A stretch of 64,000 nt of DNA. Source: JAGPUQ01 sp049325095. GTDB taxonomy: Bacteria; Pseudomonadota; Gammaproteobacteria; Pseudomonadales; Porticoccaceae. This document shows, in pieces, positions 1 to 10,365 of this stretch. Below the pieces are notes generated by a model, which saw only the letters and a program-made list of their open reading frames with translations, was not told where the DNA came from and did not search any database. The position numbers and the translations under genes are program-made. The stretch covers positions 62,001 to 126,000 of the forward strand of contig JBMOPO010000011.1 in the NCBI GenBank assembly GCA_049325095.1, read 5' to 3'. Every line of letters begins with the position of its first letter. The first letter of the stretch is position 1.

Positions 1-1
1 T

Positions 2-148
2 GCCTCCGCAACCAGTGGCGGGCCGGCGCACGACCCAACGCCCGCTTCCGCTGCCCGAGCGGCGGCCGCGGCCCCGCTCGTCGGGCGCCGACGGCGGCTC
101 AAGGCACCCGAGCCGGCGGCCCGATCGAAGCCCTGCCCACCGACTTGA
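2..148 (+). other. Left edge: possible 3' end of an unidentified gene
   Basis: The first 177 bases hold no recognisable gene. Frame 2 is open from the window edge to a TGA at 146-148 and would encode an Ala/Pro/Arg-rich tail ending about 30 bases before the gdt1 start. Such tails close many proteins, but composition alone would produce this in DNA this GC-rich. No domain can be recognised, so this is only a possible gene end. Confidence 0.15.
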
Positions 149-177
149 TACCATGCGCGCTCGCGGCGGAGGTGGAC

Positions 178-459
178 ATGGATCTCAAATTGTTTCTCAC
201 GGTGTTCGGTACCGTGCTGCTGGCCGAGCTCGGCGACAAGACGCAGCTCGCCACCTTTCTGTTCGCCGCCGACGGCGAGACCAGCAAATGGACGGTATTC
301 GCCGGCGCGGCCCTCGCGCTGGTGGTCACCAGCGCCATCGCGGTCGCCGCGGCGGGACTGATCGGCCGATGGGTGAGCGACAAGGTCCTGGGCTATGCCG
401 CCGGTTCGCTGTTCCTCGCGCTCGGCGCCCTGACCCTCTACCAGGCGGCCCGCGCCTGA
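178..459 (+). CDS. Half-size TMEM165/GDT1 family cation transporter
   Basis: A 93-residue membrane protein of the GDT1/TMEM165 (UPF0016) family, whose members move Mn2+ or Ca2+ across membranes. The family signature is near the N-terminus as AELGDKTQLATFLFA (about residues 13-27), inside the first of three hydrophobic segments (about 3-27, 38-60, 70-90). Full-length members carry two copies of the E-x-G-D-K/R-T motif in about 190 residues. This one has a single copy, so it probably works as a dimer or with a second half encoded elsewhere. The ATG at 178 is preceded by GGCGGAGG at the right distance. A hairpin terminator follows at 483. Mn2+ export is the likely role from family knowledge; the substrate cannot be read from the sequence. 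Confidence 0.85.
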   Translation: MDLKLFLTVFGTVLLAELGDKTQLATFLFAADGETSKWTVFAGAALALVVTSAIAVAAAGLIGRWVSDKVLGYAAGSLFLALGALTLYQAARA

Positions 460-482
460 CCGCCGCGCAGCGCCCGTGGAGC

Positions 483-504
483 AAGGCACGTCCCGTGCCT
501 TTTT
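483..504 (+). terminator. Rho-independent terminator after the GDT1 gene
   Basis: An 8-bp stem (AAGGCACG, loop TCC, CGTGCCTT) runs straight into a T run (500-504). It lies 24 bases after the stop codon and faces the convergent esterase gene. The stem arises from the distal part of repeat copy A. Confidence 0.75.
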
Positions 505-564
505 CGGTCGCAAGTCCGGTACAGGCCCCGACCTGCTCCCGCGAGCCTGAAAAATTCACCGGCT
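485..564 (-). repeat. Dispersed intergenic repeat, copy A (internally shortened)
   Basis: Read on the minus strand it begins directly after the esterase stop codon with GCCGGTGAATTTTTCA, then GGGAGCAGGTCGGGGCCTG and GTACCGGACTTGCGACCGAA, and ends near 485. Copies B (50440-50569) and C (19607-19739) share these blocks in the same order but have about 50 additional central bases. Copy A is therefore a shortened version. Confidence 0.65.
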
Positions 565-1634
565 CAGCCTCCCGGGGCACACGCCGCCAACTCCTCGAAC
601 CAGGGCAGCACCAGCTCGCGATGGATGCGATAGGGGTAGGCGTGGCCCCAGTCCGGCAGCTCCTCGAAACGGATGTCGTAACCCAGATGGCGCAACAGAT
701 CACTGGTGCTGCGCACCGTCTGGATCGGAAAGATGTGATCCTGCGCGCCGTGCACCACCAAAAGCGGCACCTCGCGGCCCTCGCGGCGGCGCAGCAGGGG
801 TTCGGCGACCTGGCTCAGCTCCCCGGCGATGGGCGCCACCCCGGCGAAGTATTCCGGCGCCAGGAAGGCCAGCAGATAGCTGAAGGTGGCGCCGTCCGAC
901 AGCCCGGTCAGGTAGATGCGCCGCCGGTCGACGCGGTAGGCCGCCAGCACCCGGTCGAGAGCGCCGGTCACCGAGGCGATATCGACGGGCGGCTGCAGCA
1001 CCGACCAGGTGATGTCGGCCGAACTCGGCGCCAGCACCAGATAGCCGCGCTCGGCGGCCGGCCGCTGCCAGGTCCAGAGGTACTCCCGGCCGCTGCCCGA
1101 GGCGCCGTGGAGGGCGACGATCAGCGGCCAGTCGCGCTCTGGCGCGTAAGTATCCGGCACATAGAGCGCACAGGCCTCGTGATCGTCGCAGGACTCCCAG
1201 GCGATCAGGCCGGCGCCGGTGCCGGCGGCGGCCGGTGCGGGGGCTCGCCCGAAATATTCGCCCAGTACCGGCAGTTGCCCGCGCAGCGGGTACAGTTGTT
1301 CCAGGGTCTGCACCAGCAGTTGCCGGCATTGCACCAGACTGTTGACGAAGGTCGCGCCCCGCCCCTGCAACCAGCTCTGGGCGGCGTCCTCGCAGCGGGT
1401 CGCGGCGGCGATCAATTGGCGGTGGAAATCCGCGCGCGCCGGCGGCGGCTCCAGGGCCATCAGGCCGCGCCGGGTGGCGGGAATCAGCGGATCCAGCGCC
1501 GCGCGCAGCCGCTCCTGGGACGCGCCGAGCTCCCCGAAGCGCAGCTCCTCGAACTCCGCCTCGAAGGCTTCCAGGGTGAGCAGCAGATAGTGCTCCAGCA
1601 GGCGCAACTGCGCGGCGTAGTCGTCCACGGTCAT
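564..1634 (-). CDS. Alpha/beta-hydrolase esterase with N-terminal helical domain
   Basis: A 356-residue protein with two parts. Residues 1 to about 125 are helical and leucine-rich and match no domain I recognise. From about 145 it is an alpha/beta hydrolase of the PHB-depolymerase-like/phospholipase-carboxylesterase type. The catalytic triad is readable: Ser246 in GLSDG, Asp299 in HGAQDH and His331 in WGHAYP; the oxyanion strand is LIVALHGASGSG (171-182). No signal peptide is visible, so a cytoplasmic carboxylesterase is expected, of unknown substrate. It is convergent with the GDT1 gene and its stop codon abuts repeat copy A. The start ATG is the first in frame; 240 bases separate it from divergent folE. 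Confidence 0.75.
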   Translation of the reverse strand: MTVDDYAAQLRLLEHYLLLTLEAFEAEFEELRFGELGASQERLRAALDPLIPATRRGLMALEPPPARADFHRQLIAAATRCEDAAQSWLQGRGATFVNSLVQCRQLLVQTLEQLYPLRGQLPVLGEYFGRAPAPAAAGTGAGLIAWESCDDHEACALYVPDTYAPERDWPLIVALHGASGSGREYLWTWQRPAAERGYLVLAPSSADITWSVLQPPVDIASVTGALDRVLAAYRVDRRRIYLTGLSDGATFSYLLAFLAPEYFAGVAPIAGELSQVAEPLLRRREGREVPLLVVHGAQDHIFPIQTVRSTSDLLRHLGYDIRFEELPDWGHAYPYRIHRELVLPWFEELAACAPGG

Positions 1635-1873
1635 GGCGGCGATCCCCCGGCCCGCGATGGGTGTCGCCGCAAGCTTAGCAGCAACCGAGAAACCGCCCGG
1701 GTTGCGCCTGCGGCCTCAACCACACGCCTTCGAGCGCTCATCGGCGGCCGGCAAGCTCCGCCTTCCCGGCCATGGTTGCCCTGCCGCCGCGCCGCCCCGC
1801 GGTGGCACCCCGCGGGCTTTCGCTGTACCTTTGCCGCTCTCCGGGGCCTGGAGACGGCAGCGAGACCAGCGCC

Positions 1874-2416
1874 ATGCAAGCGTATTACCGCAAGATCATC
1901 GAACACATCGGCGAGGACCCGGGCCGGCCGGGCCTGCTCGACACCCCCGAGCGCGCCGCCAAGGCCATGGAGTACCTCACCAGCGGCTACACCCAGAACC
2001 TCGCCGAGGTGGTCAACGAGGCGCTGTTCCCGAGCGAAAGCAGCGAAATGGTGATCGTCCAGGACATCGAGCTGTATTCCCTGTGCGAGCACCATCTGCT
2101 GCCGTTCATCGGCAAGTGCCACGTGGGTTACATTCCCAACGGCAAGGTGCTGGGCCTGTCCAAGGTCGCGCGGGTGGTCGACATGTTCGCCCACCGCCTG
2201 CAGATCCAGGAGAACCTCACCACCCAGATCGCCGCCGCCATCGAGGAGGTCACCGGGGCCCTGGGCGTGGGCGTGATCATCGAGGCCCAGCACATGTGCA
2301 TGATGATGCGCGGCGTCGAGAAGCAGAATTCCACCACCAAGACCTCCGCGATGCTGGGCGCCTTCCGCAGCCGCCAGGCGACCCGCTACGAGTTCCTGTC
2401 GCTGATCAGCCGCTGA
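1874..2416 (+). CDS. folE: GTP cyclohydrolase I (type IA)
   Basis: A 180-residue enzyme converting GTP to 7,8-dihydroneopterin triphosphate, the first step of folate and pterin synthesis. Zinc ligands and family motifs are present: CEHHLLPF around residues 71-78 and QHMCMMMRGV near 140-150, the second supplying the distal cysteine. The fold begins at MQAYYRKIIEHIG, so the ATG at 1874 fits far better than the ATG at 1772, which would add 34 Pro/Arg-rich residues. It is divergent from the esterase and convergent with the following hydrolase gene, 12 bases away, so it is probably transcribed alone. Confidence 0.95.
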   Translation: MQAYYRKIIEHIGEDPGRPGLLDTPERAAKAMEYLTSGYTQNLAEVVNEALFPSESSEMVIVQDIELYSLCEHHLLPFIGKCHVGYIPNGKVLGLSKVARVVDMFAHRLQIQENLTTQIAAAIEEVTGALGVGVIIEAQHMCMMMRGVEKQNSTTKTSAMLGAFRSRQATRYEFLSLISR

Positions 2417-2428
2417 GCCGGGGCGGCC

Positions 2429-3283
2429 TCAGGCGGCCGGCGCGGCGGCGAAGAACCGCTCCAGCCGGCGCGCCACCTCGGGCGCCGGCTCCTCCATGTG
2501 GAAGTGGTGGCCGCCCGGCACCTCGGCGATCTCCAGGTCGCGGGCGTGGGCCTCCATGCCGTAGAAGCGTGAGCGTCGCGCCAGATCCGACAGCAACAGC
2601 AGGATCGGGCAGTCGATGCGCTCGACGAAGGCCCGCACCAGCTCCGGGGTCAGCTTGATCTCGGAGGCGAGCTTGAGTTTCTCGTCGCTGCGCCAGCGCC
2701 AGCCGCCGGCCGTGACTTCGGCGCCGCGCGCCAGAATGTCCGGCGTCGACCGCGCCGAGAGCGGCGTCGGCCCGCGCAGCCGGGTGGCGGCCAGGGCATC
2801 CAGATCCGGATAGACCCGCGGCGCGCGTTCGCGGCGCGCCGCGCGCTCGAGAATCGCCCTGCGCAACTGTTCGGGCTGTTCGGCGGTGGCCACGGTGCCC
2901 GGCACGAAGCTGTCGAGCAGGCCGAGATGGCTGACGCGCTCGGGGAAGGTGCCGGCGGCGAGCGTGCAGATCATGGCGCCGCGCGAATGGCCGAGCAGGC
3001 CGAAACGCTCCCAGCCCAACTGTTCGGCCACCGAGTGGACCACGCCCACATCCTGCCAGATGTTGTAGGTGCCGTCGGCGGAGCGGTGGTCGCTGTGGCC
3101 GTGGCCGGGCAGGTCGAGGGCGACCAGCCGCACCCCGCGCAGCAGCCGGCCCAGGGGCGCGAAGCTGCCACAGTTGTCGAGCCAGCCGTGGAGCGCGAGC
3201 ACCGGCAGCCCGGCCGGATCCCCCCATTCGCAGGCGGCGATGCGCAGACCGTCGTGGACGAAGCCGTGTTGCAGAGGAGCCAT
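2429..3283 (-). CDS. Alpha/beta-fold hydrolase
   Basis: A 284-residue classic alpha/beta hydrolase. It shows the HGW oxyanion motif (32-34), DLPGHGHSD (57-65), the nucleophile elbow GHSRG with Ser100, and a C-terminal GGHHFHMEE histidine. The family includes esterases, haloperoxidase-like enzymes and serine hydrolases; nothing fixes the substrate. The ATG at 3283 has AGGA eight bases upstream and starts exactly at the fold. The frame stays open 70 codons further upstream through sixA, which I ignore. It is likely the last gene of a run with sixA and gpsA. Confidence 0.8.
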   Translation of the reverse strand: MAPLQHGFVHDGLRIAACEWGDPAGLPVLALHGWLDNCGSFAPLGRLLRGVRLVALDLPGHGHSDHRSADGTYNIWQDVGVVHSVAEQLGWERFGLLGHSRGAMICTLAAGTFPERVSHLGLLDSFVPGTVATAEQPEQLRRAILERAARRERAPRVYPDLDALAATRLRGPTPLSARSTPDILARGAEVTAGGWRWRSDEKLKLASEIKLTPELVRAFVERIDCPILLLLSDLARRSRFYGMEAHARDLEIAEVPGGHHFHMEEPAPEVARRLERFFAAAPAA

Positions 3284-3312
3284 CCGGAGATCCTGGGCAG
3301 AGGCGGAGGAAT

Positions 3313-3774
3313 TCAGCGCGGCGGCCGCAGGCGCCACAGCAACCGGGCGCCACCGCGCGCGAAGGCGGTCAACTCCAGTGCCGCCAGATGGGCGGTGGCC
3401 ATGGGTTCGGCGGCATCGTCGTCGGTGAGCTCGCGCAACAGCTCGCCCACCAGCGGCTGATGGCTGACCAGCAGCAGTTCGCCGGCCGCGCAACTTTCGA
3501 CGAAGGCGCCGACCTCGTGCAGCCGACCCGCGGGCGTCAGCTCCGGCACCATCACCAGTTCGCCGGCAAAGCCCAGGGTGCGCAGCAATTCGGCGGCGGT
3601 CTGGCGGGCGCGCTGGTAGGGGCTGCTGGCCACCAGTTGCAGACCGGCCAGACGCGCAGCCGCGGCGGCCGCCACGGCGCGCACCTCGGCCGTGCCGAGC
3701 GCCGTCAGGCGGCGCTCGGCATCGCTGCGGGCCCGGGATTCGGCCTCACCGTGGCGCAGCAGATAGAGCCGCAT
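3313..3774 (-). CDS. sixA: Phosphohistidine phosphatase SixA
   Basis: A 153-residue histidine-phosphatase-superfamily protein. The N-terminal LLRHGEAE carries the phosphate-accepting histidine, ASSPYQRARQTA is the second arginine motif and LLVSHQPLV the distal histidine, in SixA order. SixA removes phosphate from histidine phosphotransfer or PTS-type domains in the cytoplasm. Its length matches the family. It lies 12 bases after gpsA and 29 before the hydrolase gene, all on the minus strand. Whether it acts on an ArcB-like or NPr-like partner cannot be seen here. Confidence 0.88.
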   Translation of the reverse strand: MRLYLLRHGEAESRARSDAERRLTALGTAEVRAVAAAAAARLAGLQLVASSPYQRARQTAAELLRTLGFAGELVMVPELTPAGRLHEVGAFVESCAAGELLLVSHQPLVGELLRELTDDDAAEPMATAHLAALELTAFARGGARLLWRLRPPR

Positions 3775-3786
3775 CGGCGCCGGACC

Positions 3787-4803
3787 TCAGCCCACCCGGA
3801 ACTCGACGTCATCGGTGCGCTCGGACACCGCCATGCGCGCCAGCGCCTGGGCGATGGATAACCCCTCGAACAGCACCGCGTGCAGGGCGCTGGCCAGCGG
3901 CATGTAGACGCCCAGCTCGTCGGCCTTGCGCTTGACGATGCGGGTGGTGTTGACCCCCTCGGCGACCTGACCGAGCTCGGCGACCGCCGCGGCCAGCGGG
4001 GTACCCGCGGCTAGCGCGTGGCCGATGCGAAAGTTGCGGCTGAGCGGCGAGGTGCAGGTGACGAACAGGTCGCCGACGCCGCTGAGGCCGAGAAAGGTCA
4101 TGGGATTGGCGCCCAATGTGGCGGCGAAGCGGGTCATCTCGGCGAGGCTGCGGGTGAGCAGCACGGCCATGGTGTTCTGGCCCATCCCCATCTGGGCGGC
4201 CATGCCCGCCTCGATCGCGTAGATGTTCTTGAGCGCGCCGGCCAGCTCCACGCCGAACATGTCGGCATTGGCGTAGACCCGGAAATAGGGCGTCGCCAGG
4301 AGCTGCTGGATCCGCGCGCAGACCCCGGCATCCGGGCTGGCGACGACGGTGGCGGTGAGGTCGTGGCGCGCCACCTCGCCCGCCAGGTTGGGGCCGCTGA
4401 TCACCCCGATGCGGGCCTGCGGCAGGTGCCGGGCGAGCAGCTCGCTCATGCGGGTGAAACCCTCGGGGGCCAACCCCTTGGCGGTGCTGATCGCCACGGT
4501 GCCGGACCCCAGGTGCGGCGCCGCCCCCCGCACCACCGCTTCGAAACCGCCGGTGGGCACCGAGAAGAACACCACCCCCGCCCCGTCCAGGGCCGCGCCC
4601 AGATCGGCGGTGATGGCCAGGCGCCGGTCGAGCGGGTAATCGGGCAGATAGCGCTCGTTGCGCCGGGTTTCCCGACAGCGCGCCGCGCGCTCCGGATCGC
4701 GCATCCACAGGGTGGCGGGATGGCCGTTGCCGGCGATCATGTTGGCGATGGCGGTGCCGAAACTGCCGCCGCCGAGCACGGCGATCCGGGGGGATTCGGC
4801 CAT
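3787..4803 (-). CDS. gpsA: Glycerol-3-phosphate dehydrogenase [NAD(P)+]
   Basis: A 338-residue cytosolic enzyme reducing dihydroxyacetone phosphate to sn-glycerol-3-phosphate, the backbone for phospholipids. It shows the Rossmann motif VLGGGSFGTAIANM at the start, STAKGLAPE, VISGPNLAGEVA, catalytic LAGALKNIYAIEAGM with its lysine, and SGVGDLFVTCTS. The ATG at 4803 gives the family length. An upstream in-frame ATG at 4860 would add 19 residues outside the fold; neither has a strong ribosome binding site. It appears to head the gpsA-sixA-hydrolase run. Confidence 0.95.
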   Translation of the reverse strand: MAESPRIAVLGGGSFGTAIANMIAGNGHPATLWMRDPERAARCRETRRNERYLPDYPLDRRLAITADLGAALDGAGVVFFSVPTGGFEAVVRGAAPHLGSGTVAISTAKGLAPEGFTRMSELLARHLPQARIGVISGPNLAGEVARHDLTATVVASPDAGVCARIQQLLATPYFRVYANADMFGVELAGALKNIYAIEAGMAAQMGMGQNTMAVLLTRSLAEMTRFAATLGANPMTFLGLSGVGDLFVTCTSPLSRNFRIGHALAAGTPLAAAVAELGQVAEGVNTTRIVKRKADELGVYMPLASALHAVLFEGLSIAQALARMAVSERTDDVEFRVG

Positions 4804-4900
4804 CTGCAATGCGCCCGATCGGAAGGGCCCCATTATCCGGTCCGGGAAAATGGCATTCAACCGGCGGCGCCGGGCCGCCGGCGAAGACCGGGAGGGGTCC

Positions 4901-5665
4901 TCAGATCAGCTCGAAATCCACGATCACCGGCAGATGATCGCTGGCCACCCGAGCGAGCTGATGGCGGCAGACCTCGGCCGCAACCAGCCGCAGCCGGCCG
5001 CGGAAATACAGGCGGTCGAGCCCGCCGCGCGGGGCGAAGGAGGGAAAGGTCTTCAGCGAGCGGGTGCGATGGCGGGTCTCCTGATCGGTGGCGCAGCGCA
5101 GGCCCAGGCCCTCGACGAACAGCGCCCGCAGGCGCGACAGCCAGTCGTTAAAATCGCCGCCGACGATACAGGCGGCCCCCGCGTCGAGTTCGGCGAATTC
5201 CTTCGACCGAAGCAGCAGCCCGGCCTGGCGCTGGCGCTCCTGGGTGGCCAGCCCCAGATGCAGGTTGAAGACCTCGAGCCGAAAGGGCGCGGCGCGGCCC
5301 ACATCGATCTCGATGGCGGTGTGCTGGCAGCCGCGGCGCTTGAGATCCCCGATGGTGAGATCGATGTTGCGCTCGCGCACTATGGGGTGGCGGCTCAGGG
5401 TGGCGTTGCCGTAGCGGCCCTTGCGCAGGCTGACGTTGTGCCCGGCCGCGTAGTGCGGATAGTCCAGCGCCGCCGCCAGCTCCCGCGCCATGTCCTGCTC
5501 GCGGGAGCGGGGCGCGCCTTCGTCGACCTCCTGGAGCAGCACGATGTCGGGATCGTGGTCGCGCAGGATGCGCACGATGCGCTCCGGCTGAAAGCGCCGG
5601 TCGAGGCCGATCGCGCGGTGGATGTTGTAGGTGACGACGCGCAGTCTGGCCGCGGCGGATTTCAT
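4901..5665 (-). CDS. Endonuclease/exonuclease/phosphatase family protein
   Basis: A 254-residue EEP-superfamily phosphodiesterase (DNase I / inositol-phosphatase fold). Motifs in order are VVTYNIHRAIG, a catalytic Glu in VLLQEVDEG, VFNLHLGLA, VGGDFNDW (catalytic Asp-x-Asn) and VASDHLPVIVDF (Asp-His at the end). Many gammaproteobacterial relatives sit beside cardiolipin synthase genes, but none is here, so the substrate is open. The ATG at 5665 begins the fold; the frame is open upstream. htpG lies 49 bases upstream on the same strand. Confidence 0.78.
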   Translation of the reverse strand: MKSAAARLRVVTYNIHRAIGLDRRFQPERIVRILRDHDPDIVLLQEVDEGAPRSREQDMARELAAALDYPHYAAGHNVSLRKGRYGNATLSRHPIVRERNIDLTIGDLKRRGCQHTAIEIDVGRAAPFRLEVFNLHLGLATQERQRQAGLLLRSKEFAELDAGAACIVGGDFNDWLSRLRALFVEGLGLRCATDQETRHRTRSLKTFPSFAPRGGLDRLYFRGRLRLVAAEVCRHQLARVASDHLPVIVDFELI

Positions 5666-5714
5666 GGGGACGCCCTTCTGCAACGGCGACCGCGCGGCGA
5701 CCCCGGCGCCGCGC

Positions 5715-7628
5715 TCAGCCGGCCGACAGCAGGCGGTTGAGGCGGCGCACGAAGCCGGCGGGATCGGCCAGGGTTTCACCGGCGGCCAAGGCTGCCTGAT
5801 CGTACAGCAACTGGGCCAGATCCTCGCGGCGGCCGGCGTCGCTCTCGGTCCCCACCCGGGCCACCAGGGGGTGCGTCGGATTGACCTCCAGCACCGGCTT
5901 GGCCTCGGGCACCTGCTGGCCCGAGGCTTCGAGTATGCGGCGCAACTGCGGTCCCAGTGCGTGCTGCGCGAGCACCAGGCAGGCCGGCGACTCGGTCAGC
6001 CGGGCGGAGACGCGCACCTCCGCGACCCGGTCGCCGAGCAGTTCCCTGAGCCGGTCGAGGGCCGCGCCGCAGTCGGTGCCAGCGCCTTCCGCCGGGGCGG
6101 CGGCAGCGCCGCCGGAGTCCGCGGGCAGGCCGTCGAGATCGAGTTCGCCGCGGCTGATGTCGCACAGCTCCCGGCCGTCGAACGCCCGCAGCTGGGACAT
6201 GGCCCATTCGTCGATCCGCTCGGCGAGCAGCAGCACCTCGACGCCGCGCTGGCGGAACACTTCGAGGTACGGACTGTGGCGCGCGCTGCGCTCGGTGTCG
6301 GCGATCAAATAGTAGATCTTGCGCTGCCCGGGTTGCATCGCCGTGACATAGTCGGCGAGCCCGATGAGCCCGTCCTCCGACCTGGTGCTGGCGAAGCGCA
6401 GCAGCCCGGCGATCCGCTCGCGGTGGGCAGGGTCCTCGGCGAGCCCCTCCTTGAGCACCGTGCCGAACTCGCCCCAGAAGCCGCGGTAGTCCTCCGGCCG
6501 CTCCCGGGCCAGGGTTTCGAGCAGCTCCAGCACCCGCTTGGTGAGTGCGCCGCGGATGCTGTCCACCGCCGGCGTGCGCTGCAGCAGCTCGCGGGAGACA
6601 TTGAGCGGCAGGTCGGCGCAATCCACCACACCCTTGACGAAACGCAGGTAGAGGGGCAGGAACTGCTCGGCATCGTCCATGATGAAGGTGCGCTGGATGT
6701 ACAGCTTGAGGCCGCGCGGAGTGTCCCGATTGTAGAGATCGAAGGGGGCGTGGGCGGGGATATAGATCAGGCTGGTGTAATCGAGCTTGCCCTCCACCCG
6801 GTTGTGCGCCCAGGCCAGGGGCTCGCGGAAGTCGTGGGAGATGTGTTGGTAGAACGCCTTGTATTCGTCATCGCCGAGCTCGCCCCTGGGCCGGGTCCAA
6901 AGCGCGGTGGCGCTGTTGACCCGCTCGTAGGCCGGAGTCTGCCCGCCGGCGTCCGGCCCGGCGCCGCCATCTCCCTGGGGCGGCGCGCGCATCTCCACCG
7001 GGATGGCGATATGGTCGGAGTACTTCTTCACCAGGCTGCGCAACCGCCAGTCGCTCTCGTACTCGCGGGCATCTTCCTTGAGGTGCAGGATCACACTGGT
7101 CCCGCGCGCCGCGCGGGCGATGGTCTCGACGGTGAACTCGGCTTCGCCGGAACAGCTCCAGCGCACGCCCTGCTCGGCCGGCAGGTCGGCGCGGCGGCTC
7201 TCCACCAGGATGCGATCGGCGACCAGAAAACCGGAATAGAAGCCGATCCCGAACTGGCCGATGAGTCTGGCGTCCGGTTTCCGATCCCCGCTCAGGGCGT
7301 CGAGAAACTCGGCGGTGCCGGAGCGCGCGATGGTGCCCAGGTTGGCGATCGCCTCCTCCCGCGACATGCCGATGCCGTTGTCGGTAATGGTGATCAGATG
7401 GGCCTCGGGGTCGATGTCGATGCGCACCCGCAACTCCGGATCCCCGGCCAGCAGGGCGGCATTTTCGAGGGCGGCGAAGCGGAGCCGGTCGGCGGCGTCG
7501 GAAGCGTTGGAGATGAGTTCGCGCAGGAAGATGTCGCGGTTGCTGTACATCGAGTGGATCATCAGATGCAGCAAGCGCTTGGCTTCGGTCTGAAATCCCA
7601 GGGTCTGGGCTTGGGCGGCCTCGGTCAT
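5715..7628 (-). CDS. htpG: Molecular chaperone HtpG (Hsp90)
   Basis: A 637-residue cytosolic Hsp90 homologue, close to the 624 residues of E. coli HtpG. The N-terminal ATPase domain has the GHKL motifs ELISNASDAADRL, TDNGIGM and IGQFGIGFYSGF. The middle domain carries EFGTVLKEG and the C-terminal dimerisation domain ends near 637. There is no C-terminal MEEVD, as expected for bacteria. The ATG at 7628 has the strong site GGGAGGGAG upstream. A heat-shock promoter may lie in the 155-bp gap shared with the divergent acyl-CoA ligase, but I could not identify one with confidence. Confidence 0.97.
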   Translation of the reverse strand: MTEAAQAQTLGFQTEAKRLLHLMIHSMYSNRDIFLRELISNASDAADRLRFAALENAALLAGDPELRVRIDIDPEAHLITITDNGIGMSREEAIANLGTIARSGTAEFLDALSGDRKPDARLIGQFGIGFYSGFLVADRILVESRRADLPAEQGVRWSCSGEAEFTVETIARAARGTSVILHLKEDAREYESDWRLRSLVKKYSDHIAIPVEMRAPPQGDGGAGPDAGGQTPAYERVNSATALWTRPRGELGDDEYKAFYQHISHDFREPLAWAHNRVEGKLDYTSLIYIPAHAPFDLYNRDTPRGLKLYIQRTFIMDDAEQFLPLYLRFVKGVVDCADLPLNVSRELLQRTPAVDSIRGALTKRVLELLETLARERPEDYRGFWGEFGTVLKEGLAEDPAHRERIAGLLRFASTRSEDGLIGLADYVTAMQPGQRKIYYLIADTERSARHSPYLEVFRQRGVEVLLLAERIDEWAMSQLRAFDGRELCDISRGELDLDGLPADSGGAAAAPAEGAGTDCGAALDRLRELLGDRVAEVRVSARLTESPACLVLAQHALGPQLRRILEASGQQVPEAKPVLEVNPTHPLVARVGTESDAGRREDLAQLLYDQAALAAGETLADPAGFVRRLNRLLSAG

Positions 7629-7711
7629 CTGCTCCCTCCCGACGGGCGTGGACGATCGCCGGCCTAAGATGGGTGCGCGCGCCGGCATTTCAAGCACGCG
7701 GGACGGGCAAA

Positions 7712-7739
7712 TTGTCCGCTCCCGGCCAGGCCCTATAAT
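7712..7739 (+). promoter_or_regulatory. Sigma-70-type promoter of the acyl-CoA cassette
   Basis: TTGTCC, 16 bases, TATAAT (perfect -10 at 7734-7739). It predicts transcription from about 7746 and a leader of under 40 bases to the ATG at 7784. Confidence 0.7.
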
Positions 7740-7783
7740 GCGGGCCAACAAAAATGTCTTCTCTCCTACAGGAAATCCCCGCA

Positions 7784-9460
<1,677 letters not shown>

Positions 9461-9507
9461 CCGCGGGCGCTCCGCCGCGACGCGCAACCCGGGGTTCCCC
9501 CATCGCC

Positions 9508-10350
9508 ATGACGAGGATCGAAACGCCAGTGAACACCGCCCGATTGCAGTATGCCGCCACTCTGATGCTGTTTCGCGACGGCCCGGGCGGCGAGCTCGAG
9601 GTGCTGCTGCTGGAACGCAGCGGCAAGTCGGAATCCTTTGGCGGCGCCTTCGTCTTTCCGGGCGGCAAGGTGGACCTGCACGACGCCCACGGCGACTTCG
9701 AGGCCCTCTGCGCCGGCTTCGACGACCACCGTGCCAGCGCCATCCTGGGCGTGCCGCGTTATGGCCTCGCCTACTGGATGGCGGCCATCCGCGAGAGCTT
9801 CGAGGAGGCCGGCATCCTGCTCGCCTACGACCGCCGCGGCGACATCGTGCGGCTGCACGATCCGCAGACCAAGGCGCGCTTCGCCGCATACCGCGCCGCC
9901 CTCAACCGCGGCGAACTCGGTCTGCTCGACATCTGCCGCCGCGAACGGCTGCGCCTGGCCACCGACCAGTTGTTCTACTACAGCCACTGGGTGACCCCGG
10001 TGCCCATGCCGCGCCGCTTCGACACCAGGTTCTTCGTGTGCCGGGCGCCGGAGCACCAGGACCCGGTGATCGACAACCGCGAGGCGGTGTCGCAGATCTG
10101 GATCAATCCGGCCGAGGCCCTGCGCCGCGCCCGGGAGGACGACTTCGCGATCTTCTTCCCCACCGCCAAGAATCTCGAGGGCATCGCCCACTGCCGCGAT
10201 ACCGCCGAACTGCTCACCGCGGTGGCGGCGAAAACCGAATTTCCGCGCGTCCTGCCGCTGCGCGTGGAGACCGCGAGCGGCGCGCCCGGGGTGCTGCTCC
10301 CCGGCGATCCCGGCTACGTCTATCACGAACCCGCCGAGACCCACTACTGA
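9508..10350 (+). CDS. Nudix hydrolase, NUDT19/NUDT7-like (probable acyl-CoA hydrolase)
   Basis: A 280-residue Nudix protein in which the box is split. GGAFVFPGGKVD is at 45-56 and RESFEEAGI at 95-103, with about 38 residues between. This long insert is typical of NUDT19/NUDT7-type coenzyme-A diphosphatases, which cut CoA and acyl-CoA to 3',5'-ADP and acyl-phosphopantetheine. Placement between a CoA ligase and a crotonase fits that activity. The ATG at 9508 is weakly supported; a GTG at 9529 would remove seven residues without touching the fold. It sits 47 bases after the ligase and 15 before the crotonase. Confidence 0.82.
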   Translation: MTRIETPVNTARLQYAATLMLFRDGPGGELEVLLLERSGKSESFGGAFVFPGGKVDLHDAHGDFEALCAGFDDHRASAILGVPRYGLAYWMAAIRESFEEAGILLAYDRRGDIVRLHDPQTKARFAAYRAALNRGELGLLDICRRERLRLATDQLFYYSHWVTPVPMPRRFDTRFFVCRAPEHQDPVIDNREAVSQIWINPAEALRRAREDDFAIFFPTAKNLEGIAHCRDTAELLTAVAAKTEFPRVLPLRVETASGAPGVLLPGDPGYVYHEPAETHY

Positions 10351-10365
10351 CCCTGAGGATCCGCC

